A stretch of DNA of 64,000 nt from Mugil cephalus (GCF_022458985.1 NC_061778.1:3179501-3243500), one strand, 5' to 3'. Positions 23,401-37,188 are shown, numbered from the stretch's first letter. Made by a program: numbers and translations. Notes: generated by a model from the sequence alone, not told the origin.

Positions 23401-26400
23401 GTTCATTATAAAACAAAATAATTAATGGTTATTTGACATTCATTTTAAAATTCAAAAATTTAAATTGAAATTCAGGGCATTTTTATTTATCAGGGTTGTC
23501 AGTTTAACTTTGTGTTTCTCGAAACAAAAAAAATAAATAAAATCGTTAGTAGACAGAAACAAAAAGTGCCCGTTTTTTCGCAACCGGAAGTTGCCATTTT
23601 CAAAGTAAGAGCACGGTGTACGAGGACGGTACTGTGTTTATGGTAATAGATATGACTTCTATGTGGTTTCCCTTGCTAACCCAGGCTAAAATGGCTTTAG
23701 AACCTTACTCTCATGTGATTTTAACCTGGCAAAACAAGGCTTGTCATCTGCAGAAATCCCTGCTCGCATATGAGAGTAATGTTAGCTAGTAGCTAACTAT
23801 TCCCCTTTTACCTTAAACATGCGGCTTAGTTTTTCTACAGTCATGTCCTCTTCACTGAGACTTTTATCGTTTATAAAACAACGTACTGATCCATGTCCAT
23901 CAACTTCTACGGCACAGCGCCGTGCTCTTATTTTGAAAACGTCAACTTCCGTCGCACAATATGATGATATGAACGTGCGCTTGTTTTGTTCTGTCTTCTA
24001 ACGATTTTATTTTCTTCTTTATGTTTTTAAAGTTTTGTTTATCCATTCTCGACCCTAATAAAGATTTCAATTTTAATTTTTGAATTTTAAAACGAAAATC
24101 AAATAACCACATATTGTGTACATACTGTAGTATATTGTGTTTTCCTGTTATATAGTATGTATGGTGTTGAGTGCCTGTACATTACTGCTGCAACTAAAGT
24201 GTCTAATTTAAGGTAATTCAGGCATCAAAGTGTGTCTAAACACAAAGACACTTCTGGAAATGAACACAATCATGTCCTAAAACCAAAGAAATCCAGTACA
24301 CAATGATAATAATAATAATAATAAGAAGAAGAAGAATAATAATAAGAAGAAGAAGAAGAAGAAGAATTCTCTTGTTTGTCACATTGTTGGTATCAAAGGT
24401 AATGATTTGGACATGCAGGATGTACTTGTTTTTGCTCACAGACACGCTCAACAACAGCCCGGCTACTTTTAGACAAAAAAGGTCATTCCAACCCTGATTC
24501 GATTACAGACAGGACACCCGCACAGAGGCCAGGGAACAAGAGCACGACTATGAAAATAAGAGGTGCCATGTGACGATGACAGTGTCTCCAGTCTGAGCTT
24601 TTAGAAAAAAAAAATGCATTAATGGGTTAAATAACATATATCCAGAATTCATCCAAACAGTTTCTACAAGGAAAACACTGATTAATTATATTAAAAAGTT
24701 TTACCAGTAGTATAAGACATCATTTTGGAGATTAAAACATGGATCAGCCATAACTTTATGACTAATAATATAGCATATATAATATAGTTCCTCTTTTGCA
24801 AATAAGACAAAGACTCTGCTATAATTCTCTATATCTTGCATGTCATCAGAGGTCAAAGGTCAGGAGACGTGTGGACGTCCTGACTGGTCTGCAGCTACAC
24901 AGCCTCAAAGTAAACTGTGATCCACTGTGTGCTGCTCTGACTCCTTTTTTATCAGAAACCGTTTTATTATTTTTTTTAATTTTTTAGTTATTTAAGCTAC
25001 AGCACATCACATCTCTGGAGCCTTGGCCTCATGTTCCTTAGAGCACGTTTGATCTGGTCTGCAGACCGGGAACACCTCACTAGTCTCTCAGAACTGAAGA
25101 CGCTACTGTGATGAGTGGCAAAACATCGTCAAGAAATCCCACAAGCCATGGATAACCATGACCTGGATGACTGAGAACCTTCACAGACACCTCACATGTT
25201 AGGGCTGATGATCGGTGCAAAATGCAAATATAAATTATATTAAAACAAAAATGAGTGGAGAGGTAATTGTAGCTGAACCAGCGTTTGACATTAGAAATAC
25301 TCTATAAGTAGTCGACCTTCTTTACTAATACTCCATGTGGCGCCTCTGTGAAAACAACATCAACATGCTAAAATGCTCACAATGCTAACAATGCTAACAC
25401 GCCGACGTTAAACAGGCATTTGTTATCACCGTCATCTTCGCGGTTAAGTGTGTTGAACTGCAGCTAAGACGACTTTCCTGAGTTTTCTTTAGAATATTTA
25501 CTCATGATTGTGATGGTGGATCAGGTTTTATGGTCTTAACTTTAACACGTGACCACGTCCATCGCGGACTAGTTTTACGGTTCCACCAGACATGACGGGG
25601 ACAGACTGCAGAGAAGATTATTCCTACTGACGTTCTGTTTAAATGTGTCTCCTACAGAGCACTATACGACAAAACCACCAACCACAAAGACCGGTTCTTC
25701 CCCCGGGCTGAAGCTCTGACGAACTACTTTGAATATATATGCTCCAGACCTCCATTTTTTTTAATATTACCTTAAGTCTAATTTATGCTATTGCTATGTT
25801 TTGTCAGATTCAGACTCACATCCTTCACATCCTTGGCCAGTAAAGCTGAAATTCTGATTTCTGAACCAGAAGTAGAAGCGAAAGTCAACAGGATTCCTTC
25901 CTATTCTAGGAACTGAACGTACAGTCCGACCTCTAGTTGAAAGTGGAAACCTATTTTTAATTTATCGACTCAATCAGAATGGAATTCTAAATATTCTGTG
26001 GGCTTTTCTTTGACATAAATAATGAAACTACCGATCAACCGCAGCCCCACAGTAGATGGTGTCATCCAGAGCACATAACCACTAGCGTGGTTAAACAGGT
26101 TTTTATTAAACAACATGACTCAAACATGATTAACTTTACAGTCACGGTGCTTTTACACTGAAAATCTCATTAAAACGCTTCCATCAAAAGCTGCTAATGC
26201 TCCCGGTGCCATTTTATTTGTTTCATGATCTTCCTTGAATTTTTTAATTAAAAATGAGCCGCACAGAACAGTGAGCTTCAGTTTCCAGAGAGAGAGAGTC
26301 CACAAATAAAGTCAGAACAGTTTCGTTTGAGAGACTCGTCATCGAGAAAAGAAAAGAGAAGCAGTGAGAGGTGCCACTTCTCACATCGGAGGTGCGAATG

Positions 26401-27749
26401 AAGCCGGCGTGCACGGCTGAAAAAGGTCAGCTTCCCCCACTCAGAGCAGCAGCGAACACAACCACCCTGGAATAACTGGTTTTTAATAACCTTCATTATA
26501 CGGCGTTCTGTGAGAGAATCAGCATAATCCGATCAGAATCTCTCCAGTCATGACGCTGAAGCTGGTGTCTCCAGGACACGTCACCATCTTTACGGCCTCA
26601 GGCTGCAGAGTTTGTGCAGCCGTGAGATGAGACTGGAGGTCGGTGTCATCAGCCCTCAGCTCTCATCTCTGTGCAGATGTTCAGATGGATTCTTCTGCAA
26701 CTCTGCAGGCATTTAGCAGCGGCCTGTGTGACCGTCACAAGACAAAACTACGGCGCGCTCAGTGTGGGACACGTAGCCAGGTCATTACACCACAACCAGG
26801 GGTGCAGTGGGGGTTTCAGAAACTACACTCATGCCCCGATAAGGACAAAAGTGTCTTTTTTCCATTTTATTTTCTTTGATAACTTAGTGGTAGTTCTGCT
26901 TTTTGCTCTCATATTTGGCAAAGGTGTGTATTTTCTTTAGCAAATTTTGATATTTCAAACTTAAATATATATAATGCTCCATTTTTACTAAACTGTTACG
27001 TTGTTACCATTAAGGGAAAAAAGTGTCGTCTTCATAAACGCCCCCTAAAAACAGTGTATATTAATATTTTTTCTACTTTTTTTCAGTCCACTTCAGTACC
27101 AATTACAAACACCAAAAGTTTAATTGACTGACTTTGAACCCTTTATATGCCAGTGTTTGTGATGACATCGAATTTTTTTTCAAAAAAAAAAAAAAAGAAA
27201 TTGGAATATTTTATTTTTTGGATTTTTATTTTTTTTTTATGTATTTTTTTGCCCGATTTACAAAAATTATTACATTGTTACCAATAAGGGAAAAAAGTGT
27301 CCTCTTCAAAAAACGTCCTAAAAATAGTGTATGTTAATATTTGTTCTACATAAACCTTTAAATCCACTTCAATACTAATCATAAATACCAAAAGTCTGAT
27401 TATTTTCTGACTTTTAACCCTTTATATACCAGTGTTTGTGATGGCATCACAAATTTCTTTCGAAAAGAAAAAAAAACACAATAATTGGAATATTTTTAAA
27501 AAAAAAATCTAAATGCAGAGTGATTTTTTTCTTGGGGGATTATTAGACATATCAATGATTAGTAGCGACATTAATTTTTATTTTTGTCCTGTTTGTTGCT
27601 GATCTTTGTGTTGTTTTGGGGCTCAGATCTCGTTAAATATTTGTGTAGTTGCTGCACGTTTGCTGCTCTGCTGCACTGGAAGTAACCTGTGGTGTTATCT
27701 TTTGCGCAAACAAAGGATTTGTTCACACCGATGCTGTGTGTGTGTGTTT

Positions 27750-27801
<52 letters not shown>

Positions 27802-28238
27802 ACCTGGGGGGCCAACATGACACTGTAACGTAATGAATGAAACCACGTTCACTCGCTTCCCGTTTTCTTCTTCCTCTGTTTGCCTGAGACGTCAGCAGAG
27901 TGGCACAGAACACAAACACGGCTCGGAGCCTGAAGAGGTCACCACAGTTAACCTTGATGTAAACGTTCATATAGTTCCATGAAACAGACCCACAGATCAA
28001 ACAGAAAACCACGGCTGTGACGCAGGATGAACACGATAACTGACCCGACGGCGAGATGAAACCCGGGACCATTTACCCCGACTGTTCCTTTTGGCCCGAG
28101 ACCGCAGGCACGCATTTAAATCAAATTAGTCAGACATGACTCTGAGCTCAGTAAACATGTGCTGATATGTGACACGTCGCTGTGTCCTGGACCGTGATGA
28201 GACAACACCTTAATCAAACATATACCAGGAGAAGAAGC

Positions 28239-28294
<56 letters not shown>

Positions 28295-30112
28295 CAGGAA
28301 ACGTGCCAGTACGGATACACGCAGGCAGAAAATCAATGTTTGCTTTGTAAGTATAAGACGTGCTGCTGGCTGTAGATTTTGGAAAGAGGTTTAAAAGACC
28401 AGCACATAAATAGAAAGACTAAACATAAGTCATCTCATTCATCCGAGCGGAATTAGTTTAATCTAATCTAATTTAGACAGAAATGCTTTAATCCCATGTT
28501 ACTATAACGGTTTCTCTGCTGATTATGAGGCAAATAAAAAGCATCTGAACTCACCCATGACGCAGACCTGATACAGCGCCCTGTACTTCTGCCCAGGCTC
28601 CGTCCCCGGCACAAAGTCCCCGAGTCCGATGGTGCACAGCGAGATGAAGCAGAAGTAGATGCCGTCCAGGAAGGACCAGGACGCCTCCACCACGCTGAAC
28701 ACGGCCGCCGGCGCCAGGAAGAAGCACAGCACCACCAGGACCAGCAGCAGCACGAAGTGGACGGCGGTGGCCGGCCGCGGCTCCATGCCCGAGCGCTGCA
28801 GGAGGCTCACCGGGGCGAGGACCAGCGGGTACATGAGCCTCTGGACGCAGGCGGTGAGCACCAGCATGGTGAAGGGGACTCCGATCAGGGCGTAGAAGAT
28901 GGAGAAGGCCTTGCCGGTGTCGGACAGAGGAGTGGTGTGACCGTAACCTGGAGGGACGAGAAGAGGGAAGCTTTCGTCATCAGTTTGGGATCTAGTGAAT
29001 TTGGAGGCATAACAATTACTGTAATTTATATTATTGATGATACCTGAAATGTATTATTCTTTACTTTGTACGTAATTTACATTAGGTTTGTACGTGCATT
29101 GCTCTCTTTTGTAATATAGAAACTGGATTTGTGATAGTTTTGTGATTTACTTCTCCTGTAAGTGGTTATGTTGTGGCTGAAAAAAAGGAAACACTTTCTC
29201 GTCTTAAAACTTAACATTTCTTCCACCTATCAACACTGTCTTCTGCAGAGAATAACAACCGTATTCTTCTGGAGAGACACATTAAATCAGTGTAACATAA
29301 TAAACCTCCATTGTATTAGGAAGGAGGCAGAAAAATTATCTACTAGAATTAAGAAGAAATGTTTTTATATCACATAGTAGCAGGTCCACTCACGAATTAA
29401 TTATTGTACTTAAAAATGTCAACAAATGTCAACAGAGCTACGCTGGATAATAGTAGATTTAAATGTATATTTAGACCGTGAGTCAGTAAGTAAAGGTTAT
29501 TTTAGCCTAACTTAATGACAGTCAGGTAATCACATCTGGTTTTGGATGATGTGTTTAAAAGGTGCAGTCTGGAGGTCACTGGAGAGCGGGACAAACGTTT
29601 TCTTTGTGCGAATCAGCCTTCGGGTTATTATCCATCGTTACGGACAGAAAAACACAAGCACGGCTAGAGGATGAAACTCTGAGATCACATGAGCTGTCTG
29701 ACTGTACAAACACGGGGCGGAAAAAAATGTTTTTATGGACCGAAGAGAAATCTGATCACACTGACTCTGACCCCGAGGCTGGAGTCAGGTCAGACAGACT
29801 GAGATAAGGTGAGTGATGACTTTCTCAGTGTCTGTGTTCACCGAGTCCTGACATCTGAACGTCTGACACTTCAATAAATTCACCGTGGAGTCGAACCAGA
29901 CATCGAGCAGCCGCTTCCTTTCCTCTCATTTACCAACAATGTTCTTCTTTACAGCCACAGACAAGCTCTCAACTTACTTTCACTTTAATTCTCACTAATG
30001 CAGGAAAGTTAACATGTTTCAGTGGAGGTTAATTTAGAGGAAAGTTTTTTTGTTTATTATTGAAATGTATCCAGTTTAATGTCTCATTTTACTCTGAAAT
30101 AAACAACTGAAG

Positions 30113-30164
<52 letters not shown>

Positions 30165-33078
30165 GTATATATATATATATATAGAATCAATATATAACTC
30201 ATCAGAGTAACCATCTTCAGCTGATTTAACATGTGACTTTCCTTCTTTCTTTCTCAAATATTCTTCATCCCAGTTTTGTTGCAGACGTTCCCAGAAATGT
30301 GTGTTAAACCAGCTCCACGGGGTTAAAGTCTAGATGTTTCCATGTTTTCAAGCTTTCCATCTTGTTTTTATCCTGAGGTAGTTCTGGTAGAGCTCGGACT
30401 AAAGTTTTGGGTCATTATTTTGCTGTAGGTTGAAGTTCTGACCAACTATACCAGAGGAAACTGATGCTGTTGTGTACATCTATTGTGTATCTCTAGGGGA
30501 CAGATGTTGAGATCTGTGCTGTGAGATGTTCTCTTTCCACAGAGTGACCCTCAGAGGCCTTAGAGGTAACCTGATCTCTGCTACAGCCCCGGAGCTGTGG
30601 TCCTCGGGGGAAAACATCGTCTCAGACATGCAAACAAGCACGAAGCCATATTAGAAAACACGGCAAACGTTCAAAAACAAAATCTTACTTTTGCTCCTCG
30701 GGCTTCGATAACACAAACAACTCATAGCCTGAATGGAACTTGTGTTCCTGTACAACACAAAGACCACGGGGCTTTTAAAAATGCACAATACTGGTACAGT
30801 TTTAACATCATCAGAAAACACGGGGACCCCCGGGCAACTGCTTAGATTAAAAGGGTGTTTATTTCATATCTTTTGTTGTTAGCGTACATCAACGCTCCCT
30901 TACTCCTCACTGAAGCTGCAGTCACTTTGTGTGTCTGGGTGTGGACGTTTTAAAGGGCACTGCGTCTCTTTATATGTTTTTTTTTTATGTCACTAAGTCT
31001 TCTTCTCTTCTTCTTCTCTTGGTCTTACAGCTCAGAGGAAAATTAACCGGTGGTTTGTTTAAAACCTGAACGATCCTGCTAGATTTTGTCTGTAACTAGC
31101 TTGACGTTTCACGCATCACATACAGAAAACAAAGAGAAAACAAACTGGACACACAAACGTCACTTTTGTTCCGCTTCAAGCATGAATTTGCATTTCCTCT
31201 GCGCTCATATGAGTTTAGTTTAGATAACTGTGCAGGATGCAATAAAAACCCTGCAACAGGATTCACCGTTAGTAGAACACAGGAGCAGAAGTGTTGAGAC
31301 CGGGGCAACTCCAAGTCAAGTCAACTCAAAAACAAGTCACATCTTTGCATTTTCTGATCTCTGGCCGCAACAATAACAGAATTTATGAAAAACAACAGCT
31401 CCGGGTTCACATCAACCACAACTCTACTGTAGATTTCCTCTCTACACCAGGTGCTCGGTGACTTCCTGTCTGGCTCGTTTTTCTAGATCAAGTGGTTTTT
31501 TTTTTTATTGTAAGATAAACTGATTTCAATCGGATTCAAGATAAGGACTGAAATAAAAAAATAAAAAATGCATTGACGGGCCTTCCCTGCACCTCCTGGT
31601 GTTGTCCCTCAACATCCTGTTTAAACAGGAAACACATGAAACTGAGGACACATGATAGAGTTTCACGGCAGGATGACAATGTAGAGTTTTGTAATAACAT
31701 CAAGTTAATGACTAAACCGGCTAGACTGTGGAAACACTATAAAGTTAATTATCTGTGACACGAGGCTGTGTTTGCTTTTAAACTCTCTCAGGACAGGACG
31801 AGGCGTTGCTTTGCTAAGTAGGTATCAAACATGTGTGTCTGACCGGACAAACAGCCACAATAAACCATTGTTAGGGGGAAAATATAAACTCTTCATCTTC
31901 TTATAAGTTAATGCAGATGACTGCATACGCGGGGGCGACGCCACTCAGGTTTTAAAGGTATTAATGACAAAAGATCAGCTTAGTAACAAAATAAACAGCT
32001 TAAAGAGATGTTAGTTTTGTGGAGTTTGGAGGATTTAGAGAAATCAAAAGCAGCAGCAGCAGCGGCAGAAATGCTGGATGCAACACGGTCGTGTCTTTCG
32101 TTAAGTTGAAATTAACTCGCAGTGCACCACCGACCGCTGATGCTGTAAGTGTGTGATCATTTCAGGTTCACCTCAACATCACGGCACGGCCCGACTGGAC
32201 CCACAGAAACCTCTGTGGTGGAACAGGACCCCTCTGACACAGCTGCACCCTTCACTTCCTGTGACATCCAGGTCAGCGGCACACTGACACCATCAGCAGG
32301 TGTTCAGCCTGTCAGTCTGCAAACACTCAATGGAATAAAACCCCAGAGGATTCTGATAAAAACCTCAACTTTCTCTTCTCTAAGAGTCACTCAACCATCC
32401 TTTCACTATGTCTGATGAAGAAAAAGGGGCCTTGCGCGTTCAACTCGTTTTAAAGGTGTTCTTCTGTTTCAAGAAACCTAAATGTAGTTTTGAGGAAACT
32501 GGTTGTTCCCCCTGAGTCTAATGATGAGTCTGCTTTGATCCGAACTGACTCAAGCTGCGAGGCTCAGCTTCAACCATCACACGTGGCAAAACAACAGCAC
32601 AACACAGTCCAGCATCGAGTCAAATTCAAACACTAGTCACTACACTGGACTGCTGTGGTGCAGGTCTGTTAAAGTTTAAAACACTTTACGCGTCCTGCGT
32701 AAAAAAACGCCACTAAGTGACTCTCCTCGTTCGAACCTCTTGTGCTCTTTGTTTGGACTCACCGACAGTGGTGACCAGAGTGTTGGCGAAGAACATGGAG
32801 GATGCCAGGTCCCAGTTTGACGTGACGGATGAGTTCCTGAGGACGGAGACGCCGTACTTGTTGGCCGTCAGCACTTTGACCAGAAACTCTTCGAGCGACG
32901 CGGCGTTGACGCAGCTCTGGTTCAGAAACTCCCGCTTCAGGAGCTCCATGTCCTGGCGCAGATTGTCCTCCACCGGCCGCTCGATGCTGGAGAAAACAAG
33001 AGCCCCGAACAGCAGGTAGATGATATAAAAGACTATGAAGCCTGTAAGCAGCAGCCACGACCTGCCTACAGAACGCAT
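20452..33078 (-). CDS. kcnk6: Two-pore-domain K+ channel TWIK-2, 3 coding exons, 317 aa
   Basis: Exons on the minus strand: 33078-32763, 28947-28555, 20696-20452; GT-AG introns with matching phases give 317 codons (human KCNK6: 313). This is a background-leak K+ channel of plasma and endolysosomal membranes. TM1 is about residues 8-29. The extracellular cap carries Cys56, the equivalent of the family's inter-subunit disulphide Cys, and possible N-glycosylation sites NQS (53) and NSS (82). Selectivity filter 1 is TVGYG (104-108) and filter 2 is TIGLG (211-215). TM3 is about 168-190 and TM4 about 237-252. MADLHGLT after TM4 parallels human KCNK6 and differs from KCNK1. The last residues, YNSINKG, resemble the human YASIPR tail. 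I chose the ATG at 33078 because it gives the family's short N-terminus; the frame stays open to an ATG at 33228. Introns are about 3.8 and 7.9 kb and full of repeats. Confidence 0.95.
20995..21560 (+). repeat. Dispersed repeat copy (partner at 39.5-40.2 kb), kcnk6 intron 2
   Basis: It shares GCAGAAGACGTTATCTTTCA, CTGTCAATCTAAGC, CTCCTGTACACA-like, AGGCCCCGCCCC and GAGCCAATCA in order with the partner, then a TTTGAAATAAAAAA stretch. It ends in GGCCTGAAAAACATT and CAAGACCCCTG, a tail I associate with common teleost repeats. Confidence 0.75.
24304..24366 (+). repeat. Compound (AAT)n/(AAG)n microsatellite
   Basis: Trinucleotide runs of AAT and AAG alternate in kcnk6 intron 2. Confidence 0.9.
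25040..25195 (+). repeat. LINE-like 3'-end fragment, kcnk6 intron 2
   Basis: GAACTGAAGACGCTACTGTG, GGCAAAACATCGTCAAGAAA and ACCATGACCTGGATGACTGA are characteristic of a widespread fish interspersed repeat. It has no ORF. Family assignment is from memory. Confidence 0.5.
26985..27500 (+). repeat. Two tandem copies of an AT-rich unit of about 265 bp, kcnk6 intron 2
   Basis: Copy 1 (about 26985-27220) and copy 2 (about 27262-27500) share TTGTTACCA, AAGGGAAAAAAGTGTC, CAGTGTTTGTGATG and ATTGGAATATTTT in the same order. Divergence is moderate, so the duplication is not very recent. Confidence 0.75.
27734..27800 (+). repeat. (TG)n microsatellite
   Basis: A TG run with two TTTG interruptions, in kcnk6 intron 2. 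Confidence 0.9.
28241..28293 (+). repeat. (GT)n microsatellite
   Basis: About 26 perfect GT units, in kcnk6 intron 2 about 260 bp from exon 2. Confidence 0.9.
28978..29012 (+). repeat. Fragment of the 43.8-kb MITE family
   Basis: CAGTTTGGGATCTAGTGAAT and the following TTGGAGGC closely match the interior of the MITE at about 43964-43994. It lies just upstream of kcnk6 exon 2, in intron 1. Confidence 0.5.
30114..30183 (+). repeat. Poly-A plus (AT)n tract
   Basis: A run of A residues leads into AT repeats with two GT interruptions, in kcnk6 intron 1. Confidence 0.9.
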
Positions 33079-33812
33079 GTCTGGTTTTAGTCCTGGATCA
33101 ACATGAGCCGGGGTGCCGGGCCGGAGATTTCCCTCTCTTGCTTCTGTGGCTACTTTTCTTTCTTTTCTTCTCTGTGTGGGAAACTTTTTGGGGGCTGTCC
33201 CAGTTGAACTTGAAGCCCTCCTTGTCATCGCATCCTCCTCCCACAGCGCAGAGAGAGGGTGTGTTCAGCCCCTGGAGGTGCGTCCTGGATCCGGTGTCAA
33301 GGTGCGTCTACTCAGCTTTCATCGTTTTATACGATGGACTTTAAGATTAAATTAAATAATTTAGTTTGAGTTTAGTTATATTCCAACTAAAAAATGTGCT
33401 CCGCTGTTTTGTCTCAAATCGAGTATCTGTCTCTACTCTGTTCTTGTTGCTTCAGAGCTGTGGTGTCTATTTGGAGCAGTAAATGTGATCTATTCTCAGT
33501 CCCGTAGGTTCGCAGAACGCAGTGTCTCTGTATTTGACTTGTGAAAGTATTTCACTCTCTTTTTTTTGTCTCAGATGCTGTAGCTCCACCCTCCTTGAAA
33601 TGTGGCCCTTCATCTACAGTCTGTGTTTTCAGTTCCTGGTGGTGAAGTTCAGGCTGAATCATCTTTGTCACTCTGGTAATTTAGACCAAAGAAAAGGAGG
33701 AAGATGTGAGCTGCACAAAAAAAAAGTGAAGCCTTCAAAGTCCGGTCATTTTGACTTGTTCAGTAGTGCTTTTTATAAGTTAAATCTAAACATCTGTTTC
33801 TTCTGTCTGAAC

Positions 33813-34253
33813 TAGTGATGTTCGATACCACCTGTTCCATTTCCGATCCGATACTGATACTTTGTGTACATACGCCCTAATGTAAAGTAGTGTATTGCAA
33901 ATCATAGCTTCATAATGAATACAAGACATCAGAGTAATTTATTTATTTATTTTTAAACTCTGATCTATATTGAGGTAGTGGCCTCATTTACTGTATAGCC
34001 GAGCTGATACAACAACAACAAAGCAAATAGAGACACAGTCATACAAAATATATGAAAATGCTGTTTCAAAAACTAAAAAAAAAAAAAAAAAAAAAGAAAT
34101 AAGTTAAATAATATGACCATTAAAATAAATTATTGTTTAATTATTGGGAACTACAATTAAAATAAAAACTTATTGCATTGATATTTTGATTTGAGAATCG
34201 ATTTTACAACATAAAGATCTGGTATCAAAGGTATTGATATTTCAATACCACTA
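33813..34253. mobile_element. hAT-like non-autonomous element with perfect 8-bp target duplication
   Basis: The 441-bp element is flanked by GTCTGAAC at 33805-33812 and 34254-34261. Its ends are TAGTGATGTT and, inverted, TAGTGGTATT. The interior has CGATACC/GGTATC words and a poly-A run of about 20 nt near 34076. It has no coding capacity. It lies about 700 bp upstream of the kcnk6 start codon. Confidence 0.8.
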
Positions 34254-36410
34254 GTCTGAACTTCAAACTGATGCTAATAAACTCACGTGGCCTCTTACCG
34301 AAATGTCCCTGTTTCTCTTTGTGCTGGTCACAAGAATAAATATGTGCTGTATCGCACAAACACTCAGCTGTTCCACGGATGAGGCTGATGTTATGGATGT
34401 TAAGTGTGGAATATGAACAGCTCTAGAATGAACATGTTTGTATAGACGCAGCATTCAGATCAGTTTGAGGAATGTCCTGAATGGGCTTCATTGCAAAATA
34501 ATTTGTTTTCAGGCAAAAGTCGTTTTTTATTTATTTCTTTTTTTCTGAGAGTTAGATCAGACGAAACACACACCACTGAAACAACAATCAGCCAGCTAGT
34601 TTAGCTTAGCTTAGCACCAAGTCTGGAAATATGTGTGAACTGCAACTAACAGACCTTTTTCACATGAGACATTAGGATATTTCCAAATCTATGTGCACAG
34701 GATCTAACGTTTGGCTATTACTCTGATTAAACCTTTTAAATTAAACTTAAAGACTAAATGTAGAAGGAAGCTCTGATGTGGTGAACTGTAGCCCCGTTTC
34801 TCCTGGAGGTACTCGCTGTGCTGAAGGCCGGCTGACTCATGTGGTGTTGATGGGGCGGGGGGGTCAGGGCGGGACAGGCGCTGCTCTTAGGCCTGTTTTT
34901 CCACCACACACTACAAAGCTCTGTTATCATGGTACAGCAGGAAGGCAGCGGCTCTGACTCAGCAAATAAAGTGCTTAACTCTCTCTGGACTGCAGAGCTG
35001 CATCTCTGATCTCCCCCCGGGAGGGGGGGGGGGTGGGAGGAGGAGAGATGCTGGTGGCACTTCACACAGATTAATCCTGCTAATGTAGGATTTTCATCAT
35101 GTGAGCCTGTTGATGTCTTCTCCCTCTGATCGAGCTGGATTTATTTAACCTGGGAGAAGAGATTCCTCTCTGTTCAAAGGATTAAATTCCTGGATATTTC
35201 TTTGTCAGCTTCATGCAATGATATGTGATTATTATTAAAAGTGTTCTTGCACAAACTTGCATGAATTATTACACTTAAACACAAAACCCCAGTACGTTAC
35301 CTAACATGCTGTTTTGATGAACAGGATGCCCCAGTTAAAGTACTTTCCGTGAGTTTACCTCGTTGTATTGAGCATCTGGTGGTGGTGATGGTGGTTTCCC
35401 TGCAGGTGGAAAGTTCAAACTTGTGACTGGGAACTTTCTGTCAGCTCAGCAGCTATATTCTGATCTGTTCACGGAAAGATTCTGAGCCACATTTCATCGA
35501 GCTGAGTTCATATTTAGCTCAGTTTCTGATCTGAGGGTTTCTCTGGGTGCTCTAGTTTGGGCTCAGACCAAAGGTTAGTGTGACTCTAAATGCAGATGTG
35601 AGTGTGAATTTGTCTTTCACCCAATGCCGAATACCAGGGTCCAGCCGGTCAGGAGGGAATGAGCAGTTATTGATAACAGATGGATGATGCAATCCTATTT
35701 ATAACTCACATTTCTACTTCTGCAGAAGATTTGGATTTTCTGCAGAAATCACCATGATTGCATGCTGATGTTTATCAGGTTATCGTCCCTAATGTTAAAA
35801 CATCAGTTTGGATTAATTGCCCGGGTTTGTGGTTTAATATTCTCCACATGCTACACTGCCCTCGGCCAAGACACTGAAGCCGACAGAGGAGCACTGTGAA
35901 GCGCTTTGAGAACATCTAAAGTTGAAAGTGTGCATGTAAACCATTTAAACAAACATGTCAAATTGTCGAATCTTGCCCCAAATTAAATTAAAAGTCTGAA
36001 CGAATGTGAAGTTTAGAAGAAACAGGACTAATTTTTGTGAGAATCCAATCAGAGATATTTGCACCGTGAAGGTCCATCACGTTATAATTATGGTTCATGC
36101 CGTCATTTTACAGTTCATCTAACAGAGGACAGTGAACCAACGAGCAGAGCGATGCTTTGTTAAACCATAGAGCAATAAAACAGGTAAATGTAGAGGAAAG
36201 TGTGCTTGTTATCTGAGACTAGTCACACTGAGTCTGATGTGAAGTTAGTTGATTCTGGCTCAGGAGTAGAGTAACGCCTCAAACACTAATTACAGTAAAG
36301 TTTATTTTTTACTTTTTAACTTCCTGTTTCTGTTCCTTCAATACCACCCTTCCTTTCCCCTCTCATCCTTCCGTCCTTAACTCCCTCCTTTCTATTTTTC
36401 CTCTTTTCAG

Positions 36411-37188
36411 ATTAGGGCTGGGTGGTTTCATACCAAATACTGGTGTTTCTTGTTTTTTTTAGTTATGATATGAATTTTTAATAAACCTGCCTACTGGTGT
36501 ATTTGATTACACGCCATTCGTAACAAAGCAAGACACTGTTTCCGATTGGACCATTTTAAATATATGTGAGGCATAGTGAAGATGTAAAGGTCTGAAAAAT
36601 TAAGCAGCAGAACGAGAAGAAAAAGGTGCAGCGGCAGTCATTTTTTTTTTGTTTGTTTGTTTGTTTTTAGGGTGACCAGACGCCCCCGATTTCCGGGGAC
36701 AGTCTCCGTCTTGGATGACCTGCCCCCCGGCTAAAACTTTCCTCGAAAATGTCCCCAGTTTTAAAAAGAAAATAAATGTTGCGCGCGGACTACAGTTATT
36801 ACGGTAGCCAGTCGTGCTGCTGTTTATGTTACAGATATAGCAGTTTAAATATGTTTAAATATGGATAAATATGTCAAAATAAATGAAACTGTAATTGTCC
36901 CTGTGTCTTTATTTCATCTTGATAACATTTTATTCTTTATCTTTTATCTCCAAGCTGTAATTGTCCCCAGATTTCCACATCAGCGCTAACACGGGGCCAT
37001 GCAAACCTGTTTTCCTACTAGTGTGGGATTATTCTACAATATTTACTCATCATCACAGTAAAATAGTCCATCCTTAGTCAATCTACTGCATTAATTCCTC
37101 TCTTAACCTGTAGAAAATGTTGTGAAAACGTCATTATGCATAAAAAAAAACAAATACTGTGATATATATTTTTGGTCGTACGGCCCTA
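36411..37188. mobile_element. Probable decayed hAT-like element with a nested insertion
   Basis: The ends read TAGGGCTGGG at 36413 and, inverted, TAGGGCCGTA at 37188. TTTTCAG occurs at both flanks (36404-36410, 37189-37195), a 7-bp match rather than the expected 8. The middle, from about 36670 (GGTGACCAGACGCCCCCG), has a different base composition and looks like a second repeat inserted into the first. Confidence 0.5.

Noticed and set aside
22910-23425. 171-codon plus-strand ORF
   Set aside because: Lies in kcnk6 intron 2, has no domain and no splice context, and its composition matches the intron.
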